From a virus: a stretch of DNA of 60,249 bases. Under the pieces are notes generated by a model. The model was given only the letters and a program-made list of their open reading frames with translations. It was not told the DNA's origin and did not search any database. Position numbers and translations under genes: made by a program. Positions 35,442 to 42,813 of this stretch are shown here, in pieces. Position 1 is the first letter of the stretch; every line of letters begins with the position of its first letter. The stretch covers positions 1-60,249 of the IMG/VR virus record IMGVR_UViG_3300005338_000010. One strand, 5' to 3'.

Positions 35442-35606
35442 ATGAAGCCAAAAACAACCACTAACGTTGCTATCAATACCGACGTACACACAGCACTCGT
35501 AATTCATATTCAAAGTATCGATGGTAAAATTGGCAAATGGACGGAAAAGGCCATAAAAGAAAAATTGGACAGGGATGCTAAACAGGCATTGAAATCTTGT
35601 GAGTAG
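35442..35606 (+). CDS. Small ribbon-helix-helix-like protein on the opposite strand
   Basis: 54 residues from the ATG at 35442 (MKPKTTTNVAINTDVHTALV). A short strand (TTNVAINTDVHTAL), then a helix, turn and helix (WTEKAIKEKLDRDAKQALK) resemble an RHH (CopG/Arc-like) DNA-binding unit. It is the only plus-strand gene inside the 35-kb late region, lies between the terminase and scaffold genes, has a matching promoter 22 bp upstream, and overlaps the terminase 3' end by 29 nt tail to tail. A late-operon regulator is possible. Confidence 0.5.
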   Translation: MKPKTTTNVAINTDVHTALVIHIQSIDGKIGKWTEKAIKEKLDRDAKQALKSCE

Positions 35607-37683
35607 CTAACACCTTTCTTTGTGCAGGAGGAATTACAGGGGCTTGCTGTTCTCCAAACAGCGGCAGAAGTGCCATAAACAAGGCAATACACTGGTCAAA
35701 TGGCGTTCTATTATTGTGATCGTACTTTAATAACTGCTTTAGAAGTGTTATGAATTTTATCTTGTGTACATGCCCATTGTACACCTCATCGTCAGTGCCA
35801 TCAACGTACATTTTTGCCACTTGTAATTGAGTGCTTAATTGGAATGGATCGCCAGACCTTGTACCTGGCTCTATTTTGTTGTTACGTTTGACAGGGTTAC
35901 GTGCAATTGAAGGCGTCCATGTAAGAAACATACCGCAATTCATTTTATTGAAATACCTATAATAATCGCCTCGCGCATCAATTTCATAATTTATTTTACA
36001 CCCGTATAGCTTACAAAGAAGGAGGGCTACTTCATCAAAATGTATATCCAATCGCGTGTCGGCTATCCACATGGCAACTGGGTAAAGCCCAGTTTCTTGC
36101 CCGTCTATTATACAGGACTTCTTCATAACCAACAATACGGGCTTAGATCCGTTTATGGTTATCATGTCTTTAGTTGTATCTGCGCCTATTTGATAAAGTG
36201 CTTCGTTTAGCGGTTCGCAATAGCCGCCCCTATCTCTAAAATGATTTAGCTTGTTTGGTAGTTCGTAAATAAACAGACCGCCGTTCGCATCGTCCATCAC
36301 TTTCGCGATGGTTCTTTCTTCGTCTTTTTTGTGTGGGAATATTGATTTTTTAATTTCTTTTTCTGGGAAAATTCTCATCTGGCGAAGGAATGGCTTATCA
36401 TCTTCCAATTCCTTAATTTGTCTCTGTATGTTAGTGGCGTTAAACTCACAATTAAAGCCAGCATACATAAACATTTCATCCTCATCAAATGGATTCTGTC
36501 TGATTTCTTCTTCAAGCTGAATGCCGCTTAACCCTTCCCGTCTTTTAAGAAGATAAGCCTTAGCCCCCATCTTTATATCTTCTTCTGTAAGACCGGATTT
36601 CCCAACCCACTTATCTACTAAGTATTGATATTGCTCATGCGTAGGCTCACCGGTAACACTCATCCCGTGGTTGTCAATAAATCCTTCAAATCCATCATAG
36701 GCCGGAGAGAAATATCTTACAAAGAAGTTTGGCGTGGGTTTGCCTTTTGATTTAAATTGATTGGCATTATCCCAGCATATTTTAAATTCCGCACCCCCAG
36801 CTTTGGTAAGCTCATTTACAGTTGATGGCGCTTCACAAAATCCAACTCTTTTGGCACCCTTCACCATCGTTTTACTAACGATGGATATAAATTGAGAGAA
36901 TGGTGTTTCCTTCGGCCACTTACCTCCCTCATCGGCAAGCAGTCTTGAAATACGGCCCCTATCGTATGCATTGATAACCGGAGCGCGAAAATTTAATTTA
37001 GACCTATGCCCCGTATCTGAATTTATAGTAGCCGCTGTTCCTTCTTTTATTGTCGTGGCTTTGTTTGCAAATACTAATTCAGATACAGTATCTTCCTTGT
37101 TTAATTGTTTTGGTTTTAAGAAAATTGGCAACTGTCGGTAACCAAAGGATGCCATATCGGTAAATGTATCCTTGCTGTCATCTCTCGTCTTACTTATTAA
37201 ACCGCAGTTTGAGTTTTTGTAAAATATACACTCGTAAATTAAATTTGCGGTAGCCTGCGAACTTGCACCTTCGCGTCTTTTCTTGCCCCTGAAAATTCCT
37301 AAGCACCATAGAATATTCTCCCAATGATTAAGAAACAAAAAATATCTGCGATCTGAATCACGATAGTCTGCGTAAATATCATCTTCTAATTTCCACCATT
37401 GCAGATAGAAATAGTTCTTCCCGGTTATATAGGTGACAACCCCGTTATTTAAAAACCTAAATCCTTCTTTACATCGTCTAACTTCTTCCTTTGCGTACTT
37501 CTCTTGCTCTGGTGTTAGCCAAACGTTACCATCCTTATCGACTTCTACCGTGTCAAAAAAATCGGGTAGTTCCCTCCTGTGCCATTTTTGTTCAGAATGA
37601 ACTGGAGTTCCCCAATCCTCTATAAGAGAAATATCCATTTCTGGAATTTGAACCAGCGAGCCGTATATGTCTATTCCTAACAT
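35578..37683 (-). CDS. terL: Terminase large subunit
   Basis: 701 residues, larger than usual because of insertions. ATPase domain: a deviant Walker A (FRGKKRREGASS, about 131-142) and Walker B (SRLLADE, about 246-252). RNase H-like nuclease domain: QIGADTTKD (D502), NYEIDARGDYY (about 565-573) and TPFDQCIAL (about 666-674) supply the acidic residues. It cuts and pumps DNA into the prohead through the portal. It shares its ATG with the stop of the 104-aa gene (TAATG) and lies between portal and scaffold genes. Confidence 0.92.
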   Translation of the reverse strand: MLGIDIYGSLVQIPEMDISLIEDWGTPVHSEQKWHRRELPDFFDTVEVDKDGNVWLTPEQEKYAKEEVRRCKEGFRFLNNGVVTYITGKNYFYLQWWKLEDDIYADYRDSDRRYFLFLNHWENILWCLGIFRGKKRREGASSQATANLIYECIFYKNSNCGLISKTRDDSKDTFTDMASFGYRQLPIFLKPKQLNKEDTVSELVFANKATTIKEGTAATINSDTGHRSKLNFRAPVINAYDRGRISRLLADEGGKWPKETPFSQFISIVSKTMVKGAKRVGFCEAPSTVNELTKAGGAEFKICWDNANQFKSKGKPTPNFFVRYFSPAYDGFEGFIDNHGMSVTGEPTHEQYQYLVDKWVGKSGLTEEDIKMGAKAYLLKRREGLSGIQLEEEIRQNPFDEDEMFMYAGFNCEFNATNIQRQIKELEDDKPFLRQMRIFPEKEIKKSIFPHKKDEERTIAKVMDDANGGLFIYELPNKLNHFRDRGGYCEPLNEALYQIGADTTKDMITINGSKPVLLVMKKSCIIDGQETGLYPVAMWIADTRLDIHFDEVALLLCKLYGCKINYEIDARGDYYRYFNKMNCGMFLTWTPSIARNPVKRNNKIEPGTRSGDPFQLSTQLQVAKMYVDGTDDEVYNGHVHKIKFITLLKQLLKYDHNNRTPFDQCIALFMALLPLFGEQQAPVIPPAQRKVLATHKISMPV

Positions 37684-37997
37684 TAATTTCTTTTATCGGC
37701 TATACTATCAACAAATGGTTTTCTTGCTACGTCCTTACCTTCGTCACCAGTTACGCCAGCGGCTTGTCCAAGCTCCTTAACGGCGGTGGCTATACTTGCT
37801 GCATCATTCCAAACTACCTTCAGCCTGTCAAATGACTTATCTTTTGCGTCACTTAAATCAAGCGTTGCCAGATTTGTTTTGTTTAGCATATCAGCCATTT
37901 CGTTTGACTTTCTTAGTAGCGCGTAATAGAGTTTGGCAACTCCGTTTTCTTCATATTTTTTTAGCGCCTTTTCTAATTCTTCTATGGTCTTAGCCAT
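37683..37997 (-). CDS. Small helical protein between portal and terminase genes
   Basis: 104 residues, nearly all helical (IEELEKALKKYEENGVAKLY; VVWNDAASIATAVKELGQAA). By position and size it could be a small terminase subunit, but no HTH can be made out, so this is only a suggestion. Translationally coupled to terL by TAATG. Confidence 0.5.
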   Translation of the reverse strand: MAKTIEELEKALKKYEENGVAKLYYALLRKSNEMADMLNKTNLATLDLSDAKDKSFDRLKVVWNDAASIATAVKELGQAAGVTGDEGKDVARKPFVDSIADKRN

Positions 37998-38000
37998 AAC

Positions 38001-38126
38001 TTAATTTAAGTAAACAATAAATATGTAATCTTCGTTTTCAAGTGTAACTATCCGATAAAAATCTACAGCGTATTTAAGTTCGCCTATGGTTGGTATTATT
38101 TCGGTTATGTCATACTTTTTCTTCAC
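38001..38126 (-). CDS. Small protein, 41 aa, coupled to the portal gene
   Basis: A frame starting at GTG 38126 (KKKYDITEIIPTIGELKYAV) and ending IVTLENEDYIFIVYLN. The GTG overlaps the portal TGA by 4 nt (GTGA), filling the otherwise empty gap before the 104-aa gene. Beta-rich; no family recognised. Confidence 0.45.
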   Translation of the reverse strand: MKKKYDITEIIPTIGELKYAVDFYRIVTLENEDYIFIVYLN

Positions 38127-40588
38127 ATGCCCGGTTGCTCTCCTTGCTGCTCTTGACCGCCTTCTTGTTCTTGTGGGTTCTGTTCTTCCTGCTGTGCCGC
38201 CTGCTCCTGCATTGCCTGCTGTTGGATGCCTTGCATAGCCTGCTTGTTTTCTGCTGCCAATGGTATTGCAATGTTTGGGACTAAGAGTTGTATTAATCCA
38301 TTAAACTCTGGTGGCAATGCTGCGCCGGGTGTTTGCGAGATCGCAAGTACACCGTTGAGCAGCGCCAATTCTTTTTGCTGTGAACTTTTGAATTGCTCCA
38401 ACTTTTGCGTGGCCTCCATTTGGGCCTGCTGTATCTGGGCTTGCTGGGCGGCTGCTTGTTGAGCCGATTGAGCCTGAACCTGCGCGTTCTGCTCCTGCAA
38501 TCGTTGGCTATCCTGAATAGCCTTCTTGCGGTTCTCTTTCACAACACTATCTAAATACAAAATCGCGGTCTTGTAGTTGGTAATGTTGCGGATCATTATC
38601 GCATCCTTCGGTGTCAATAATGGATTACCGTTGGCATCCGGCATTTGGCTGAACCGCTGTATATCTTGTTCGATTAATTGTTTTTCATATTCACTCGCCT
38701 TCATTTTTACAGCAACCTTAAACCTTGTATTAATCAGGTCTTCTTTTGATTCTGGTTCTGATTTTACAATGTCATTCCAATGAAGCAGGCATACTTTATA
38801 GAAGGTGTCTTCCCATAATTGATTGTTGGCATTTAAAACAAAATCGCTGACGTTATACGATGCTGAATTTTGCTGTTCTTGCAATACGCCGGAAGTCCTA
38901 TCTCCAACATCTGAACCATCCCTGTAAGGTGGCACACCGATTAATTCACGTATCTCTGCACGTATACCTTCTAATACACCTGTTAGTTCGATTATCTTTC
39001 TTACGCTATCGTCGGCTGCTGTGTTTGATATGGCTGGCGCTTCTGGTTTTAATGGGTCAACACCCTTACTGCTCCAAACTTCTGTACCGGTCTGATTGAA
39101 TATTCTTAAAACTTCCGTCCACTCAATTGTATTACCACTTCCCAAATCAATATTACGAGCGCTTTCAACGTCAATACGAATACCCGCTGGCCTTACCTGT
39201 GATATTAATTGCTTTCTTTTTAATTTGGTTAACTGGTACTCTCTTAATGGCTCCATTATTCTTTCAAATAAAGAAGGGACATATTCGCCATCATTGTTAG
39301 GTATGCTGATTGTGTAAGATGAAAGGGGGTTGTAAATATCTGTGTAGTTGGATATGATAATTTCAGGAGAACCCCAATACAGCATCTTGTCACCATAGGG
39401 AGCATACACACCACGCATCCAACTGTTTTTCTTTTTCTTTATAATCTCTACGCCTTCTGGTTTTGGCTGCTCTACATAAGAACCGTCTTTTGTTTTTTGC
39501 GGTTGGTATGGGATGCCTTTTTTGGGCTGGATAGTTGTCTTGCCAAAAGCATCTTTTTTGGAAACAAAGTAAGCATCCTCACCGCAATCTATTTCACAAT
39601 CCAGAACCAGTATAGAACAATCGTCATAAGGACGATTCATATTAAACGGGTTCAGCGCATAGTTCTGATCCCACTGGTAATTGAATACGCCGATGTTTTT
39701 CATGGTCGAACCCTTCGCCAGTTCAAATATTTCTTTTTCTGATAAGCCATCCGGGTTTTCTGGGGACTTGCCAAATTTCTTTCTTAGGTCACGAACTTTT
39801 AAGGAATAAAACTCTCCTATAGTTGTAATTTCACAATCACCTGTATCATTAAGGAAGAAATTATAAAGCATGTTGGTCGGCACACATTTCCTAACGGTGT
39901 ACTTACCGGGAGCGCCTCTTTCTATTTTGGTTGCGGCTACGTTTAAAACCACCAATTCATAAAGTGTTTTCCGGTTAAGGATGCGATCAAACTTGATGTC
40001 ATCTTTTAGCGAAGCCAGCATTTTTTCAAATCGAATCTCTTTGGGCAGGCGATCTTCCAACTCAAAATAAACCCTTGCGGCTTGTTCGTCATCTGGTACA
40101 AAGGCTATTGGTGGCTCTAATTTTATCCCTGCTTGTTGTTGCACGGCTGCAATGGTTTCTACATCGTGCATCCGGAATAGTGCTTCAAACAACCTGTTTT
40201 CTTTTTCTGTCAACGACCCGTCATCAATAGCATCCACACAGGCATACATATTGTTTTTACCCATACTTTCTACTAATGTTCCTACGAACTGTGCTGCTAT
40301 ACGGGATTGGGTCATATCCATATTAAAATATGCGTTGTTCGCATCTGATACAGACATGTACCCTAAAAACTCATTGATATTTTGACTTCCCTTAGCCCAT
40401 AGAAGAAGCATTATTTGTCGGGCGTTTCTGCCAGCGAAGAAGTTAAGACTGGTAGCGGAAGATATTTGTTGGGTGTAAAAGGCTTTGACGATAGCTTTGC
40501 CTTTGTCTTTATCCTGCCGTTCACTGGCAGACAAGAAGAATCTATTAATCAATGGATCGGAAGAAGGAACCGTTGGTTTTTCTGACAT
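38123..40588 (-). CDS. Portal protein
   Basis: 821 residues. The order portal-terminase-scaffold-capsid and the motifs support it: NFFAGRNARQIMLLLWAKGS near the start, then a long mixed core with LISQVRPAGIRIDVESARNI and REYQLTKLKRKQ. After VGDRTSGVLQEQQ a long helix leads to a Gln/Ala-rich coiled tail (about 680-821, AQVQAQSAQQAAAQQAQIQQ). It forms the dodecameric ring at one vertex through which DNA passes. This size is typical for crAss-like/Bacteroidota podovirus portals. Confidence 0.85.
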   Translation of the reverse strand: MSEKPTVPSSDPLINRFFLSASERQDKDKGKAIVKAFYTQQISSATSLNFFAGRNARQIMLLLWAKGSQNINEFLGYMSVSDANNAYFNMDMTQSRIAAQFVGTLVESMGKNNMYACVDAIDDGSLTEKENRLFEALFRMHDVETIAAVQQQAGIKLEPPIAFVPDDEQAARVYFELEDRLPKEIRFEKMLASLKDDIKFDRILNRKTLYELVVLNVAATKIERGAPGKYTVRKCVPTNMLYNFFLNDTGDCEITTIGEFYSLKVRDLRKKFGKSPENPDGLSEKEIFELAKGSTMKNIGVFNYQWDQNYALNPFNMNRPYDDCSILVLDCEIDCGEDAYFVSKKDAFGKTTIQPKKGIPYQPQKTKDGSYVEQPKPEGVEIIKKKKNSWMRGVYAPYGDKMLYWGSPEIIISNYTDIYNPLSSYTISIPNNDGEYVPSLFERIMEPLREYQLTKLKRKQLISQVRPAGIRIDVESARNIDLGSGNTIEWTEVLRIFNQTGTEVWSSKGVDPLKPEAPAISNTAADDSVRKIIELTGVLEGIRAEIRELIGVPPYRDGSDVGDRTSGVLQEQQNSASYNVSDFVLNANNQLWEDTFYKVCLLHWNDIVKSEPESKEDLINTRFKVAVKMKASEYEKQLIEQDIQRFSQMPDANGNPLLTPKDAIMIRNITNYKTAILYLDSVVKENRKKAIQDSQRLQEQNAQVQAQSAQQAAAQQAQIQQAQMEATQKLEQFKSSQQKELALLNGVLAISQTPGAALPPEFNGLIQLLVPNIAIPLAAENKQAMQGIQQQAMQEQAAQQEEQNPQEQEGGQEQQGEQPGM

Positions 40589-40676
40589 TTAAGGATATTT
40601 CCATAAAAGTAGTGTTTTTAAATGAAAAAACCTTTGCGGGTATCGCCACGGGCGTTCGGAACCATCCCCGGAAGAA

Positions 40677-40722
40677 GGCCGTCCGCGACAAATTGAGTTA
40701 ATTTTATTTTATGATGAAATTT
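40677..40722 (+). repeat. Inverted repeat, left copy (46 bp)
   Basis: Identical to the reverse complement of 41701-41745 except for one extra A (in TTGAGTTAA here against TTGGTTAA there). It starts GGCCGTCCGCGACAAATTG and ends with the ATGATGAAATTT start of a gene. The distance between arms is about 980 bp. Confidence 0.9.
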
Positions 40723-40818
40723 AAAACTCACCACGACATTACATAGCGGAATAAAAAATCATTTTGCTTATAACTGTAGTTTTATGTTAAGCAGCCGCTA
40801 CGCAGGAATGCTGGCTAA
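40711..40818 (+). pseudogene. Decayed inverted copy of the 67-aa gene
   Basis: Begins ATGATGAAATTT like the intact gene at 41509-41712, then loses about 40 nt and stops after MMKFKTHHDIT. Further downstream ACTCACCACGAC, a CATTTTGCTTAT stretch, TTATGTTAAGCAGC and GCAGG..TGCTGGCTAAT still align with the intact gene. It is therefore a degenerate duplicate in opposite orientation. Confidence 0.7.
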
Positions 40819-40893
40819 TAAAAAACAAGCCCACCCTGCGCTAAACTGAATGCAAGAACCTGTATATTCAGTCTACGCAAAAACACCGAATAT

Positions 40894-41340
40894 ATGACAC
40901 CCCCATTTCATACTGAACAACAGCGATTGATGGCGCAGAATGGTATTCAAAGGGTTTTTAAACATGACGATAAAAAAGATGTAGTTAATTATATTAAAAC
41001 CGAAATAAAGCGATCTGCATCAGTAAATATAACCGACGCCTGCGATGCTGTATTTAAAGGGAAGCCTTTCAGTGGAGAAATATCAGAAATAGAATTTTAC
41101 GAATCTGTTTCTGCCATGCTTGTTAATTCAGGAGAATATTTGAGAGAAAAATCCGATAGTGGATTTAATATTCTTTTAAATCCTGCGTATTATCACAATA
41201 GAAGTGTAAAACGTATTAGTTGGACAGCAGTAATAATATCGACTATATCTTTACTCATCGCTATACTTACATACTATACAAACGTAACGTGGCACACACA
41301 GCAAAAACAGCAGACACTACAACAAACAACAACAAAATAG
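40894..41340 (+). CDS. Membrane-anchored protein inside the inverted repeat
   Basis: 148 residues. The N-terminal 100 residues look like a small winged-helix-type alpha/beta domain (DVVNYIKTEIKRSASVNITD; FYESVSAMLVNSGEYLREKS). A membrane span follows (WTAVIISTISLLIAILTYYT), then a short polar Gln/Thr tail. I have seen this arrangement in Bacteroidota genomes without known function. It is the only intact plus-strand gene between the two arms of the inverted repeat and stands against the surrounding minus-strand genes. Confidence 0.6.
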   Translation: MTPPFHTEQQRLMAQNGIQRVFKHDDKKDVVNYIKTEIKRSASVNITDACDAVFKGKPFSGEISEIEFYESVSAMLVNSGEYLREKSDSGFNILLNPAYYHNRSVKRISWTAVIISTISLLIAILTYYTNVTWHTQQKQQTLQQTTTK

Positions 41341-41508
41341 CAATAATTGCCCCCCACCACCTATCTTCAATAATGTCGAAATTAAAACCAAAATACCATT
41401 CAAAGAATTTCATAGTCTGTTTTTAGAAATAACTATGAATCAATTTCTGGCTTAAATTTCGGCTCCAACGTCGCCTACCGGCTCCGTTTGCCCTGTTTTT
41501 GTTTTTAA

Positions 41509-41712
41509 TTAGCCAGCACTCAGCCTGCCATCTGAAGTCAAATCTTCTTTTTGGAATTTAAGATTTGACTTCCACAAAGCCAATAGCTGCTCAACATAAT
41601 ATAAGTTGATAAGCGAAAATGCTTTTTTGAATGTTTTGATGGTCGTGGTGAGTATGGCGAAAAATATAGAAGGAACAGAAATAAATAATATTTTTCGCCA
41701 AAATTTCATCAT
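41509..41712 (-). CDS. Small membrane-type protein, intact copy of the inverted duplicate
   Basis: 67 residues: MMKFWRKILFISVPSIFFAI is a membrane or signal-like N-terminus, and the rest is polar (VEQLLALWKSNLKFQKEDLT). The first 12 nt lie in the 45-bp inverted repeat. A 13-bp palindrome (41534-41572) falls within the C-terminal coding part and is missing from the decayed copy at 40711-40818. Function unknown. Confidence 0.5.
   Translation of the reverse strand: MMKFWRKILFISVPSIFFAILTTTIKTFKKAFSLINLYYVEQLLALWKSNLKFQKEDLTSDGRLSAG
41534..41572. repeat. Perfect 13-bp palindrome (hairpin)
   Basis: GAAGTCAAATCTT (41534-41546) and its exact complement AAGATTTGACTTC (41560-41572) enclose a 13-nt spacer. 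It lies in the 3' part of the 67-aa gene and is absent from the duplicate copy, as if inserted after duplication. Confidence 0.85.
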
Positions 41713-41745
41713 AAAATAAAATTAACCAATTTGTCGCGGACGGCC
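41701..41745 (-). repeat. Inverted repeat, right copy (45 bp)
   Basis: Partner of 40677-40722. It ends 11 bp before the stop-side end of the 193-aa GroES-like gene (41757) and contains the start of the intact 67-aa gene. Confidence 0.9.
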
Positions 41746-41756
41746 AAAAGAATCTG

Positions 41757-42338
41757 TCAGCCCTCCCTTAGATTTTTATTCCCTACCCGCTCCGGTTTTA
41801 GCACTCCACAGACCATTTCTGAATCCACTTTTGTTACCGACTTCTCTACTCCGTTTATATTATAAATAATTTTGTACCCAGAATACGGTCTTGTGAAAAC
41901 AATATCTCCAACCTTGTAATCTTTTAGCCAGCCTGGATTGGTTACTTTATACCTATTCTTATGAAACTCTCTTTGGTCTGGTGGCACAGGGAATATTGTT
42001 TCAACCTCTATTTCTTCACAAAGCATGTTGCCACATATAGGGTCTAATTCACCGTCAGCCTTTAGTTTGGCAAAAAGCACTTTTGAAAAAGGGATGGAAA
42101 ATAGATCGTCTTGCAAATGAAAGGGGCTTGGCAGGTAAAGCAAATTGTGGTGAACCAAGAGTATGTCACCGTAAGAAACGAAGCGATTGCCTTCTACAAC
42201 TTCGCAAACGGTGGGACTTCTGTACCTGTAGTTTACCTCCCATTTAATAGCAGTAGAAACAAGTATGTCACCAATCTTTCTTTCATTTTTTTGATTAATA
42301 TCACAGCGAACTATTATCTTCTTGTTTGTCGGATTCAT
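41757..42338 (-). CDS. GroES-like (co-chaperonin-fold) protein, possibly two barrels
   Basis: 193 residues. It looks like two GroES-type halves. The first has DILVSTAIKWEVNYRYRSPT, then VCEVVEGNRFVSYGDILLVH, matching the GroES strand order (start, mobile loop, V..VGxG, GD.v). The second has YKVGDIVFTRPYSGYKIIYN, then VTKVDSEMVCGVLKPE, matching the GroES end (y.v....ilavl). It lies at the end of the RHH-groEL-groES run. A second, phage-specific lid for the chaperonin is an inference. Confidence 0.5.
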   Translation of the reverse strand: MNPTNKKIIVRCDINQKNERKIGDILVSTAIKWEVNYRYRSPTVCEVVEGNRFVSYGDILLVHHNLLYLPSPFHLQDDLFSIPFSKVLFAKLKADGELDPICGNMLCEEIEVETIFPVPPDQREFHKNRYKVTNPGWLKDYKVGDIVFTRPYSGYKIIYNINGVEKSVTKVDSEMVCGVLKPERVGNKNLREG

Positions 42339-42546
42339 TCCATTTACCTATTGATAAGTATGCTATTCCTCTTTTTAATTTTTGTATATCCAAGTCAGAC
42401 GGCAAGAACTGTTCTTCAATATAAGCGGCATATTTAATTTCGGAAGCCTGCGTTGGAAATGGAACCCACTTTAATGCAAAAATGTATTCCAGCAGTTTGT
42501 CGTCTGGGACGGACATTATTTCCTTCGTAATGCGCTTAAACCTCAT
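42301..42546 (-). CDS. Small protein between two GroES-type genes
   Basis: 81 residues (MRFKRITKEIMSVPDDKLLE ... LDIQKLKRGIAYLSIGKWNE), helical and charged, no family recognised. It overlaps the groES stop by 4 nt (ATGA) and its end overlaps the 193-aa gene by 38 nt, so it belongs to the chaperonin operon. Confidence 0.55.
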   Translation of the reverse strand: MRFKRITKEIMSVPDDKLLEYIFALKWVPFPTQASEIKYAAYIEEQFLPSDLDIQKLKRGIAYLSIGKWNESDKQEDNSSL

Positions 42547-42809
42547 GGCATTGCAATTATCTGCTCGCCTTCAAGAACTAAGTATGTGGTATCTTCAAAC
42601 GGTAATTCAAATCCAACGGTAGCATGGAACAAACACTTCTTACCCTTCCCGGCCTTTACGTCTGGGTCTTTTACAAGTTTGCCTACAGATAGGATTGTCC
42701 CGCTGGCTGGCTTCACTTGGCCGATGCCGGGTATTGACAATCCTGCGCGCTCCCGCTCTACCTCATCCCTTATAACCAGCACGAAATTATTAGTCGCCTT
42801 TATTGACAT
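42543..42809 (-). CDS. groES: GroES co-chaperonin (phage-encoded)
   Basis: 88 residues from the ATG at 42809 (MSIKATNNFVLVIRDEVERE). An upstream in-frame ATG would overlap groEL, so the inner one, 4 bp after the groEL stop, is chosen. The GroES signature follows: DEVERERAGLSIPG as the mobile loop, then GTILSVGKLV and a final YLVLEGEQIIAMP (EEYLVLxExDILA in the family). It caps GroEL as a heptameric lid. The mobile loop differs from the usual KTAGGIVLPG and may be tuned to the phage GroEL. Confidence 0.88.
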   Translation of the reverse strand: MSIKATNNFVLVIRDEVERERAGLSIPGIGQVKPASGTILSVGKLVKDPDVKAGKGKKCLFHATVGFELPFEDTTYLVLEGEQIIAMP

Positions 42810-42813
42810 ATAT

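Noticed and set aside
40589-40660. Promoter upstream of the portal gene (TACTTTTA about 18 bp before the ATG)
   Set aside because: The -7 box fits seven of eight positions, but no acceptable TTTG box lies 19-21 bp upstream, so it was not listed as a promoter.
41461-41490. Direct repeat GGCTCC...GGCTCC between the 148-aa and 67-aa genes
   Set aside because: Only six to seven bases, no stable stem and no T-run, so not called a terminator.
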